A stretch of 10,976 nt of DNA from Methanobacteriota archaeon (GCA_022561895.1 JADFQH010000076.1:1-10976); one strand, 5' to 3'. Numbered from the stretch's first letter, positions 1-6,120 are shown. Notes: generated by a model from the sequence alone, not told the origin. Numbers and translations are program-made.

Positions 1-106
1 ACGTCATTTCGGCTCGAAGACAATACTGCTTGCACAACATGCTGAAGCTATCATCTATCAATTGTGCCAGATATTGTGGTTCAACATTTTCGTCAGCCCA
101 GGGCTG

Positions 107-168
107 GGGTGAGGGTCTTCCGGCTGAAGAATCGCCCCATCGCCTAAGAGGACGACGAGCCCTCACCC
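107..168. repeat. Inverted repeat in left intergenic region
   Basis: GGGTGAGGG at 107-115 is the exact reverse complement of CCCTCACCC at 160-168, with 44 bases between. It lies downstream of the hydrolase gene and beside the hairpin at 189-205. GGGTGAGGG and CTCTCCC words of this kind often occur together as dispersed intergenic repeats in bacterial genomes, so I read the pair as one repeat unit. The rest of 1-106 shows no convincing gene; a plus-strand frame over 30-278 runs through the repeat and into the hydrolase end and does not resemble a protein. Confidence 0.6.
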
Positions 169-188
169 GGCTCGCTGCGCTCGCCACT

Positions 189-205
189 CTCTCCCAAAGG
201 GAGAG
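189..205 (-). terminator. Hairpin downstream of the serine hydrolase gene
   Basis: CTCTCCC (189-195), AAA loop, GGGAGAG (199-205) form a 7-bp perfect stem starting 12 bases after the hydrolase stop codon on the minus strand. There is no U-run after it, so it is either a factor-dependent or bidirectional terminator or part of the dispersed repeat next to it. Confidence 0.45.
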
Positions 206-216
206 GGGACAATCAG

Positions 217-1722
217 TCAGTCCTTCTTGTGGTAGCAATATCTGCCGTAGAAAAAGTCTACGCTGCCATCGTCTTTGAATCGAAACAGAGCAGGGTATTT
301 GAGGCCGCTTCTCAGCGTGTAGAAGTTCGTTGAGGCAAGTGTTGGGTCTTCGGGAATCAACGGGGTTCTACTTGGATCTCCGCCCCTAAGCGGGTCTCTG
401 GATTCCATGTACAGCATCCCATTGTTGATGATGATTTTCAAGTTTTCCAACCCGCGGTAGACTTCGTAGTTGCCTTCCAGCAATTCCATGCGCTCTTTGA
501 TTCGCAAGGCGGGCACGGCTTCGGCGGGCTCCTGCCCCATCAGAATCGCACAGACGCTCTCGGCGATCGTCGAATAGGGCATGCCCGAACTGTTGCCCAT
601 CATGACGACTCCAATCTTCCTATCGGGAACGATCGCCATGTATGCCGTCGAAACGAGAATCGACCCACCGTGGCTAATCATCTTGTGACCGAGAAAGTCG
701 GGCGTGATGCTTAGCCCGTAACCATAACCTTTGCGACCGTAGTGTCCGTCGGGCGTTTGGATCTGCAGGCTGTGCATGGCCTGCAGAGATTTTTTGCTGG
801 CGAGTTTTCCAGTAGCGAACGCGCCCAGGCGAATGTGTGCGTTGACGTAGCGAGTCATCTCGTTTGCTGAGCTGACAATCCCACCAGCCGCTGACAAAAA
901 ACTGAAATCGTGATTGTCCTTCGGGTTGGGATAGGGGAAATCGGCGGGCTCGTTCTTTCCATCGGCTCCTTTCAGATGCGGCACGATGTGATCGGGATCG
1001 GATTCAAACTTGTCCGTGTCGAGCGTCGTGCGATGCATTCCTAGCGGATCGATGACCTTCTCCTTGACGTAACGATGGAACGGCATGCCCGACTTTTCCT
1101 GGACGATGTGCCCCAGCATTCTCCATGCGCCGTTGTGATAGAAAAACCGTTTTCCCGGTTCGTCGACAACTTCATCTTGCGCGCCGTTGACGAATCGGTA
1201 AAAGTCCTTCGAGCTGCCGTAGGGTACACCGGTATCCAGTCCAAGCCCTCGGTAGATCGCCACATTGGACGTCGCCAGGCTGGGAATGCCGAGACTGTGG
1301 GTCAGCAAGTGGTGAATTGTGATCGGCTTGTCGGGCATGCCGAGTTCAAACGGAATGTGTTTGCTGACGGGATCATCAAGCCGAATCTCTCCTTGCTCGA
1401 CAAGCTGCAAAATAGCGATGGCGACGAAGCTTTTTGTAATACTGCCGATTCCATAGAGAGTGTCGGCCGTAGCCGGCAGGTTCTTCTTTGGGTCTCGGGA
1501 GCCGAAACCTTCTGCGTAGATGGTTTTGCCGTCCTGAACAACCGCGATACTGAATCCCGGCATTTTGGCCTCTACCATGTACTTTGGAATGTGTTCTTCC
1601 AGCCATCTTTCGACCTCGGCAACGTCTGATTCTTGTGACTCTGCACGGGCATCGCCTTCGTGCGCCAAAGCAATCAAAGCAAAACCTGACAGGATAGAAA
1701 AAAGGCGTCGTGAGACTCTCAT
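217..1722 (-). CDS. Exported serine hydrolase, class C beta-lactamase/penicillin-binding-protein family
   Basis: A 501-residue member of the beta-lactamase-related serine hydrolase family (PF00144: AmpC, EstB, DD-peptidase-like enzymes). Residues 1-27 look like a signal peptide (RR-containing n-region, hydrophobic core, ARA before the mature end), so it probably works outside the cytoplasm. The nucleophile motif is S94-I-T-K97, the second motif is Y195-H-N197, and SHGG in the last part of the domain stands where KTG is in true beta-lactamases. The catalytic domain covers roughly 38-395. The last 100 residues form a separate beta-rich tail like those often found after this domain in bacterial esterases and peptidases. 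The substrate cannot be told from sequence; antibiotic resistance should not be assumed. The ATG is supported by a good Shine-Dalgarno site. It is separated from the STAS gene by 225 bases without a gene and is probably its own unit. Confidence 0.9.
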   Translation of the reverse strand: MRVSRRLFSILSGFALIALAHEGDARAESQESDVAEVERWLEEHIPKYMVEAKMPGFSIAVVQDGKTIYAEGFGSRDPKKNLPATADTLYGIGSITKSFVAIAILQLVEQGEIRLDDPVSKHIPFELGMPDKPITIHHLLTHSLGIPSLATSNVAIYRGLGLDTGVPYGSSKDFYRFVNGAQDEVVDEPGKRFFYHNGAWRMLGHIVQEKSGMPFHRYVKEKVIDPLGMHRTTLDTDKFESDPDHIVPHLKGADGKNEPADFPYPNPKDNHDFSFLSAAGGIVSSANEMTRYVNAHIRLGAFATGKLASKKSLQAMHSLQIQTPDGHYGRKGYGYGLSITPDFLGHKMISHGGSILVSTAYMAIVPDRKIGVVMMGNSSGMPYSTIAESVCAILMGQEPAEAVPALRIKERMELLEGNYEVYRGLENLKIIINNGMLYMESRDPLRGGDPSRTPLIPEDPTLASTNFYTLRSGLKYPALFRFKDDGSVDFFYGRYCYHKKD

Positions 1723-1727
1723 CGTGA

Positions 1728-1733
1728 TCCTCC
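1728..1733 (-). promoter_or_regulatory. Shine-Dalgarno site of the serine hydrolase
   Basis: GGAGGA on the minus strand, five bases before the ATG at 1722-1720. It fixes the start and is a bacterial-style site, in contrast to the near-leaderless genes right of 3849. Confidence 0.8.
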
Positions 1734-1947
1734 AACGAATCGTCGCCGATTTCGGCGAGCAAGAAATTGAGACGTAGCGCCCTAAATGATACCACGCAAT
1801 ATGGCTGTGAGATTTTTGGAGTTAGCGACTCGTCGCCACTTTCCTTCTCGCATCGGCTGGCAAAACGAGGCGTTTTCGCCTTATAACCCGAATGGGAACC
1901 TGAGTAAGATGACAAGTCATCGCACTCCAAAGCAAGAATGGCCACGG

Positions 1948-2307
1948 CTATTTGTCGACTTCGTGTTGCGCATCCTCGCGCGTACCACACACGGGCCAAA
2001 TCGTGTCGAATTTGGAAAGCCGAAGAATCTCCTTCGCCGTTTTCGACACATTGCATACGGCTAGTTTTCCGTCTTGAGGTCGTATTTGCTTCCAGAGATA
2101 GAGCATGGCTTCAAGCATCGAAGATCCGAAGTAGGAGATCTTCTCAAAATCGAAGATCACGTGCCGCACCCCCGCTTCGTTCATACTTTGGAGCACTTCA
2201 TCCCAATCCGCTTTCACATCGTTCTCAGCAAGACTTGTGATGTTGCGCGTCGGTATCACAACGATCGTTGACTCGTCGATGGTGGTCTCAAAGGCTGAAT
2301 CGATCAT
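1948..2307 (-). CDS. STAS-domain protein, anti-sigma factor antagonist-like (RsbV/SpoIIAA type)
   Basis: A 119-residue single STAS domain. Family members bind an RsbW-like anti-sigma kinase and are switched off when a conserved serine is phosphorylated. The core runs from about residue 14 (hydrophobic strand TIVVIPTRNI) through HVIFDFEKISYFGSSMLEAML, where S62-S63 occupy the place of the phosphorylated serine in SpoIIAA (FMDSSGLG-like). The expected Asp of the DSS motif is Gly here, so regulation may differ. The reading frame stays open upstream to 2406, but I chose the ATG at 2307 because GAGGAA lies five bases before it and because the longer version would read into the palindromic element. 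The receiver-HATPase gene upstream on the same strand is the likely partner. Family assignment is firm; role as antagonist in this locus is inference. Confidence 0.85.
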   Translation of the reverse strand: MIDSAFETTIDESTIVVIPTRNITSLAENDVKADWDEVLQSMNEAGVRHVIFDFEKISYFGSSMLEAMLYLWKQIRPQDGKLAVCNVSKTAKEILRLSKFDTIWPVCGTREDAQHEVDK

Positions 2308-2326
2308 CGGCTTCCTCGCCATCCTA

Positions 2327-2431
2327 CTAGGCTTGTTTGAAAACTGTTGCCCGACTCTCCGAGTCGTGGTTTTTGTTAAGGAATGACGACTCGGAGAGTC
2401 GTCCAACAGTAGTTTTGAAACAAAACCTAGG
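2327..2431. repeat. 105-bp palindromic element (MITE-like) between two minus-strand genes
   Basis: The arms begin and end in CTAGG / CCTAGG and keep matching inward (TTGTTT, AAAAC, TGTTG, with small gaps) to a perfect 15-base core: GACTCTCCGAGTCGT at 2353-2367 and its exact reverse complement at 2386-2400, around an 18-base loop. Each core is itself nearly palindromic (GACTC-TCC-GAGTC). The stop codon of the receiver-HATPase gene (2427-2429) lies inside the outer CCTAGG, so the element forms the end of that gene. No ORF is inside. It may be a non-autonomous mobile repeat that also acts as a terminator or RNA stabiliser. Confidence 0.8.
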
Positions 2432-3326
2432 TGACAGCACCATTGATTCGTTTCTTGACTAAGGTAACTTCGTTTCCTGAATTATTGAACGTAACGTCGT
2501 CCATAAACGTGCGCATCAGCAGAATCCCTCTGCCCCCGAGTTTCTCCAAGTTGGCCGGGTCCGTTGGATCAGGCAGCAAGGTGGGGTCGAATCCGGGCCC
2601 CTCATCGCAAATCAAAAAACGCCCTTCCTCGGCGGTAAACGTCGCCTCCACATGGATTCGGCGCTGACCGTAGGGTGTTAAATGTTTACGCGTATTCACC
2701 AATTTGCAATATGCCTCGAAATCTGAATCTCGCAAATCCGAACTGATTTCCAAGTTGCCATGAAACAAAGCATTGACGAGCGCTTCGTCCAAAGCCACAC
2801 CTACTCGGATGCGTTCTGTTTCATCGCACAAACCGATTCGCGTAGCGCCTTCTTGCAGGTAACTGATTAATGGCGGTATCAGCGACGAGTCGTTCTCCAA
2901 CTCAAAAGAGTATTGGCTACCAGTCAGGCAGCCGATCAAACGGGCTTCGTCGCGCTGTTGGCCGGCGACGGATAGAATCTTTTGAATCGTTTGGACCAAA
3001 CTGCGCGCGAGCGTATTCTTGGGAGCATAACTGGCCGCTCCCGTCTGCAAAGCTTTGACAGCGAGCTCCTCATTGCCTTTGGACGTAATGATTATGACGG
3101 GAACGAGAGGAGACCGTTGTTTGACTTCAGACACTAATTCCAGTCCGTCCATCTCCGGCATGATCAGATCGGTCACTACGAGATCCACCGACGTTCCATC
3201 CATCTTTTCTAACGCATCGCCACCGTCAACGGCGTAGACAACTTCCCAATCCGTTTCTTTCGCTAGCAAGCCGCCAACAATGCGGCGATCGACGGCGGAA
3301 TCATCGACAACAAGTATGGTCGTCAT
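2427..3326 (-). CDS. Response regulator fused to an RsbW-like ATP-binding (HATPase_c_2) domain
   Basis: A 299-residue protein with two domains. Residues 1-120 are a CheY-like receiver: acidic pair D8-D9, phospho-acceptor D53 in TDLIMPEMDG, switch Thr T81 and Lys K103. Residues about 150-295 are a serine-kinase/anti-sigma-type GHKL ATPase: N-box in DEALVNALFHGN, G1 box DEGPGFD, G2 region GGRGILLM. By family, the ATPase would bind or phosphorylate a STAS partner, and phosphorylation of the receiver would control it. The STAS gene lies directly downstream. A paralogue of the ATPase domain lies upstream, 73 bases away. The frame is open upstream to 3410; I chose the ATG at 3326 because the receiver fold starts there (MTTILVVDDS) and GAGAGG precedes it. 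Its TAG stop is part of the palindromic element. Confidence 0.88.
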   Translation of the reverse strand: MTTILVVDDSAVDRRIVGGLLAKETDWEVVYAVDGGDALEKMDGTSVDLVVTDLIMPEMDGLELVSEVKQRSPLVPVIIITSKGNEELAVKALQTGAASYAPKNTLARSLVQTIQKILSVAGQQRDEARLIGCLTGSQYSFELENDSSLIPPLISYLQEGATRIGLCDETERIRVGVALDEALVNALFHGNLEISSDLRDSDFEAYCKLVNTRKHLTPYGQRRIHVEATFTAEEGRFLICDEGPGFDPTLLPDPTDPANLEKLGGRGILLMRTFMDDVTFNNSGNEVTLVKKRINGAVT

Positions 3327-3399
3327 TCGAACCTCTCGATCCACGTACAGTTTCGGCCCTCCTGTTTTAGGCGTCCGCAAAGGATGCCCAAGCGGAAAG

Positions 3400-3849
3400 C
3401 TATTTTGCACTCTTTCGCTTGATCAGGGTGACTTCGCTTCCGTTTTTGTCAAAACTGACTTCGTCCATAAACGTACACATGAGAACTAGCCCGCGTCCGC
3501 CTTCTCGTTCCAAGGCGGTCGGGTCGCCGGGCTCGGGCATCGTCGAAACATCGAATCCTCTTCCCTCGTCCCTCACTACAAATCGACATTCGTCGCGCGA
3601 GATTTCCACTTCGACGTGCGTCTTGCGATCACAATACGGTGGTTGTGATCGCCGCAATTCGACAAGATTGGCTTCGCTGTTGGGCACGTCCGTATCGCGA
3701 GCCAGCAGGAGCTGGTCGGCGCTGATTTCCAAGTTTCCGCGATACATTGCATTCGACAAGGCTTGCTCTAATGCTATTCCGACACGAACTCGCGCGATTG
3801 CGTCACAGAGGCCAACGCCGTAGACCATTTGCTGCACGAGATCTACGAG
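3400..3849 (-). CDS. RsbW-like ATP-binding protein, N-terminal part lost at the junction
   Basis: The C-terminal ~145 residues of a second HATPase_c_2 protein. Homology to the receiver-HATPase neighbour starts near VGLCDAIARVRVGIALEQALSNAMYRGN (the neighbour has IGLCDETERIRVGVALDEALVNALFHGN; only the matching words are conserved) and continues through DEGRGFD and GGRGLVLM to the end. Upstream of about 3849 the minus-strand frame stays open to 4053, but that sequence is antisense to the archaeal aminotransferase and is not protein-like, so the gene is cut. It may originally also have carried a receiver domain. Most of the ATP-binding fold is retained. The pair probably arose by tandem duplication within the same regulatory locus. 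Confidence 0.85.
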   Translation of the reverse strand, partial: LVDLVQQMVYGVGLCDAIARVRVGIALEQALSNAMYRGNLEISADQLLLARDTDVPNSEANLVELRRSQPPYCDRKTHVEVEISRDECRFVVRDEGRGFDVSTMPEPGDPTALEREGGRGLVLMCTFMDEVSFDKNGSEVTLIKRKSAK

Positions 3850-4374
3850 CGGATCACCTACGGGGAGCGGCCCACGTCGCTCGCCACCCTCGAGGGAATG
3901 GCCGAGAGGACGGTCACGGTAAACGGCTTCTCGAAGGCCTACTCGATGACCGGCTGGCGGCTTGGATACCTTGCCGCGCCCGAAGAACTGATCGACGAGG
4001 CGGGCAAGCTCCACTCTCATTCGGTCTCCTGTGCAACGAACTTCGTCCAGCATGCAGGTTGCGAAGCGCTTTCAAACACCGAAAGCGATGTCGAGGAGAT
4101 GGTCGAAGCGTTCGAGAGCCGCCGAGACCTGCTCGTTGATCTTCTGGAGGAGTACGGAATCGATGTTCGCCCGCCCGAAGGGGCGTTTTATATGATGGTC
4201 CCCGTAAGCGAAGACGACCAGCAGTGGTGTGAGGGTGCGATCCAGGACGCCCACGTTGCAACCGTACCGGGAAGCGCCTTCGGAACGCCGGGTTACGCGC
4301 GGATCTCGTATGCGAACAGCGAGGAGCGAATCGAAGAGGCGGTCGATCGGCTGGCGAGCGAGGGGTATCTGTAG
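3835..4374 (+). CDS. Aspartate aminotransferase-like PLP enzyme (class I/II), 5' half missing
   Basis: The C-terminal ~180 residues of a fold-type I aminotransferase; haloarchaeal AspC-like enzymes are about 370-385 residues, so roughly half is missing. Visible landmarks are EIYERITYG, then VNGFSKAYSMTGWRLGY with the PLP-binding Lys (codon 3934-3936), EGAFYMM, and GYARISYA with the Arg that binds the substrate carboxylate. It would transfer amino groups between aspartate or a related amino acid and 2-oxoglutarate in the cytoplasm. The cofactor-pocket N-terminal half is cut at the junction, so this fragment cannot be active. A TTG at 3829 would give an open frame, but it lies in bacterial sequence and I do not regard it as a start. 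The last 25 codons recur in diverged form at 5200-5275. Confidence 0.88.
   Translation, partial: HEIYERITYGERPTSLATLEGMAERTVTVNGFSKAYSMTGWRLGYLAAPEELIDEAGKLHSHSVSCATNFVQHAGCEALSNTESDVEEMVEAFESRRDLLVDLLEEYGIDVRPPEGAFYMMVPVSEDDQQWCEGAIQDAHVATVPGSAFGTPGYARISYANSEERIEEAVDRLASEGYL
3836..3849. other. Bacterial/archaeal junction with 14-base overlap
   Basis: ACGAGATCTACGAG reads as part of LVDLVQQ on the minus strand (bacterial ATPase) and as the (D)EIYER motif on the plus strand (archaeal aminotransferase, where the codon before GAG is CAC instead of the usual Asp). Left of it everything looks bacterial, right of it haloarchaeal. Both genes are interrupted here. A short shared word at the join fits an assembly chimera, a template switch, or microhomology-mediated joining. 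Confidence 0.8.
4299..4374 (+). repeat. Aminotransferase 3'-end repeat, copy A (inside the gene)
   Basis: Last 25 codons of the aminotransferase plus one base. The first 24 bases (4299-4322) are identical to copy B at 5200-5223; beyond that the two differ at 14 positions, mostly third codon bases, while encoding almost the same peptide (RISYANSEERI, then E or Q, AVDRLA, then S or R, EGYL). Copy A ends in TAG. Confidence 0.85.
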
Positions 4375-4385
4375 CGGATCACGGC

Positions 4386-4778
4386 TTAGCTCTCGACCAG
4401 ATCTGTCATGTGCTGTACGAACGATTCTGACCGTTCGATCAGTTCTACTATATCTTTGTTGACTGGTTCCGACCCGTAGTCGGCGCGATGGCGTTCCTGT
4501 GATAGCTCGTTCAGGAACCGACCTTGTTCAGCCGTCGCGTCTCCGGAAACAACCACTTCCGAGCCAAACAGTGACCGAACACCGCCGTGTGATCGTGGGT
4601 TCACGCCACGATGATAGAGAACCGCTTGTGCTGCATGGAAGCAGGCGTAATAAAGTCGGTTCACGACCGCTGCGTTGGACTGACCTGCTCCGTGCCCGCG
4701 ATTTGCATCGATAAGCGCTTGACGTGCCATGTCTAACTCATTTTCAACGTCGGCTTTCGTTGGATCGTCCTCAGACAT
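4386..4778 (-). CDS. HEPN-domain protein, toxin partner of MNT/HEPN pair
   Basis: A 130-residue helical HEPN protein (PF05168-like). Visible signatures are NRLYYACFHAAQAVLYHRG (R41 and H48 form an R-x6-H motif, the ribonuclease-type signature of HEPN toxins), SHGGVRSLF at 63-71, and RHRADYG at 96-102, which is typical of this subfamily. By family it is probably an RNase-like toxin neutralised by the nucleotidyltransferase partner, although some HEPN proteins of this group have unclear activity. The frame is open to 4832; I chose the ATG at 4778 because it overlaps the end of the MNT gene by 8 bases (ATGTCTGA), the usual coupled arrangement. The gene runs against the aminotransferase, and its stop lies 11 bases after that gene's stop. 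Confidence 0.87.
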   Translation of the reverse strand: MSEDDPTKADVENELDMARQALIDANRGHGAGQSNAAVVNRLYYACFHAAQAVLYHRGVNPRSHGGVRSLFGSEVVVSGDATAEQGRFLNELSQERHRADYGSEPVNKDIVELIERSESFVQHMTDLVES

Positions 4779-5151
4779 ACTGCTTAGCGTCCGAAAGAAC
4801 GTTTGTGACAAATGGTTCTCCACGCTCTGCACGCGTCCGAAACTCGTGTTCTCGAAACAGATGGATTTCGATCGGCGGTCCGTAGTTCAGCATCACGCTG
4901 TAGGCGATCTCTTGGAGAGGCTCGTTTACCGAATGGAGATCGGCGTTATCGGTAACGACGACCAGAACGTCGATATCACTCGACAGCCCTTCTGCTTCCC
5001 CACGAGCAACTGACCCAAATACGTACAGCGAAAGGAGATCAGGGATGTCAGCCGCACGGACGGCTTCGATAAACGCAGCCGTCGCAGTGTCGTGGGCACG
5101 CGCCCGCTCTTCGTCAGTCTTCGGTAGCGAGGAGCGCCCGGAGTCGCTCAT
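4771..5151 (-). CDS. Minimal nucleotidyltransferase (MNT), antitoxin partner of HEPN
   Basis: A 126-residue protein of the DNA polymerase beta superfamily. The core motif is YVFGSVARGEAEGLSSDIDVLVV: G46-S47, then D59 and D61, which bind metal. The spacing between GS and DxD is one residue longer than the common x10. The third acidic position is probably in PPIEIHLF. In MntA-HepT systems the enzyme AMPylates the HEPN toxin and silences it; whether that happens here is inference. Translation could start at GTG 5169, but ATG 5151 fits the TATA box at 5178-5184, which predicts a transcript start near 5155. It is the first gene of a two-gene operon with the HEPN gene. Confidence 0.87.
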   Translation of the reverse strand: MSDSGRSSLPKTDEERARAHDTATAAFIEAVRAADIPDLLSLYVFGSVARGEAEGLSSDIDVLVVVTDNADLHSVNEPLQEIAYSVMLNYGPPIEIHLFREHEFRTRAERGEPFVTNVLSDAKQYV

Positions 5152-5177
5152 ACTGCTACCGTTACGCACTGTAATGG

Positions 5178-5184
5178 ATTTATA
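5178..5184 (-). promoter_or_regulatory. TATA box of the MNT-HEPN operon
   Basis: TATAAAT on the minus strand, centred about 30 bases before the MNT ATG. It lies in the short unique stretch between the MNT gene and the second aminotransferase 3'-end copy, so the promoter belongs to the cassette and not to the duplicated sequence. Confidence 0.6.
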
Positions 5185-5199
5185 CTATTGGTCGAGCAG

Positions 5200-5275
5200 G
5201 CGGATCTCGTATGCGAACAGCGAAGAACGGATTCAGGAAGCAGTGGATCGGCTGGCGAGAGAAGGCTATCTATAA
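5200..5275 (+). pseudogene. Detached second copy of the aminotransferase 3' end (copy B)
   Basis: A 25-codon remnant that matches the end of the aminotransferase, including an in-frame TAA stop. The first 24 bases are identical to copy A and the remainder has 14 mismatches, giving about 81% identity over 75 bases. No aminotransferase sequence precedes it: the MNT promoter and gene lie there. It is a leftover of the native gene end or one carried in by the cassette. The synonymous character of most differences shows that both copies were under coding selection in separate lineages before they came together. Confidence 0.85.
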
Positions 5276-5296
5276 GGACACAAGTTCGGTTTCAGA

Positions 5297-5510
5297 TCAG
5301 CACGGTTCGATATCGACACCTACTGCTTCGAAGTGTTCGATGTAGCCGTTACAACTGGTTCGCCAAGTGCGTTCACAACTGCGACCACCATTGCGTCCAC
5401 CGGATCTGTCCCGCTATCGCCGCCCGTCGCTCGATCCGCTTTCGCGAGCAGTACTCCGGAACAGCGAGAAGGCTCTCGAACGCTTCGGAGATTCGAAGCG
5501 ACTTACTCAT
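5297..5510 (-). pseudogene. Decayed vapBC toxin-antitoxin pair (internal deletion plus frameshift)
   Basis: From ATG 5510 one frame reads MSKSLRISEAFES, which matches the start of haloarchaeal VapB-type antitoxins. After a short stretch another frame reads LLAKADRATGGDSGTDPVDAM, continuing VVAVVNALGEPVVTA, like the C-terminal half of a PIN-domain VapC with its DAM motif. Near 5325-5330 a single missing base shifts the frame again, and the expected end EHFEAVGVDIEPC with a TGA stop follows at 5297. An intact pair would need about 600-650 bases, so roughly 400 bases covering the VapB end and the VapC start are gone. A TATA-like CATAAG at 5533-5538 sits about 25 bases before the ATG. The PIN active site is incomplete, so it is dead. 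The family call rests on peptide resemblance by eye. Confidence 0.72.
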
Positions 5511-5561
5511 ACCGTATACTCGGATACACAGTCTTATGCAGGTTGCACTGCGTGTCGATCT

Positions 5562-6101
5562 TCAGGAGAGCCGCGCAGCGATATCCGCTTCGGTGATGAT
5601 CCCGACCGTCTCGCCGGAATCCGTTACCATCACCGCCTTGTAGTGGTTCAACAGATTACTTATCTCGTCGGCGGTCGCCTCTCTTGAAACGGTCGGAAAG
5701 CTTTCGGCCATATGCTCGACGACGGGTTCATCGCGCGCGGCCGAATCGAGATGGACGAGATCGCCCTGGCTGATGCTCCCGACGGGAATCCCATTTTGAA
5801 GCACTGGAAGCTGGGAGTAGGCCTCCTCGTCCATCTTTCCGACGGCCTCACGGATCGCGTCGTCCGGCTCGACGTGAATGACCTCGGTGTTCATCAGATC
5901 GCCCGCGCGCACGATGCCGCCTTCGGCCTCATCGAGGGCTTCGACGATCCGCCGGAGCGTCGAGAGTCTCGGATCGACATCGCCGCCCTCGATCCGAGCG
6001 ATGAGCGGTTGGGAGACGCCCGCGCGTTCGGCGAGCACGCTCTGGGTGAGCTCGAGATCGATCCGGCGCTCGCGCAGATCCTGGGGCGTGGGAAGATTCA
6101 T
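5562..6101 (-). CDS. Transcriptional regulator: XRE-type HTH fused to a CBS-domain pair
   Basis: A 179-residue protein. Residues 5-58 are a Cro/C1-type helix-turn-helix (DLRERRIDLELTQSVLAERA, then SQPLIARIEGG). Residues about 68-120 and 127-178 are two CBS domains (DLMNTEVIHVEPDDAIREA; SQLPVLQNGIPVGSISQGDL; VGIITEADI). CBS pairs bind adenine nucleotides such as AMP, ATP or SAM, so this looks like a DNA-binding regulator that reads cellular energy or metabolite state; the ligand and targets are not evident. I chose ATG 6101 over the in-frame TTG at 6110 because the TATA box at 6121-6130 is centred about 25 bases upstream, giving a leaderless transcript. It ends 51 bases before the vapBC remnant and probably marks the inner edge of the stable chromosome next to the toxin-antitoxin hotspot. 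Confidence 0.9.
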   Translation of the reverse strand: MNLPTPQDLRERRIDLELTQSVLAERAGVSQPLIARIEGGDVDPRLSTLRRIVEALDEAEGGIVRAGDLMNTEVIHVEPDDAIREAVGKMDEEAYSQLPVLQNGIPVGSISQGDLVHLDSAARDEPVVEHMAESFPTVSREATADEISNLLNHYKAVMVTDSGETVGIITEADIAARLS

Positions 6102-6120
6102 GCCCGACAATAACTGCGGG

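Noticed and set aside
30..278. Plus-strand open frame of 82 codons at the left end
   Set aside because: It runs across the inverted repeat and the end of the hydrolase gene, is rich in Arg/Ser in a non-protein-like way, and has no ribosome-binding site.
3829..3840. TTG start giving the aminotransferase fragment an apparent complete frame
   Set aside because: The TTG lies in the bacterial part, the family needs about 190 more N-terminal residues, and no archaeal promoter is upstream.
3850..4053. Minus-strand extension of the truncated ATPase into the archaeal part
   Set aside because: The frame is antisense to the aminotransferase and shows no resemblance to the neighbouring paralogue beyond the junction.
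5188..5687. Three overlapping plus-strand frames between the MNT gene and the XRE-CBS gene
   Set aside because: They are antisense to the vapBC remnant and to the end of the XRE-CBS gene; the minus strand explains this stretch better.
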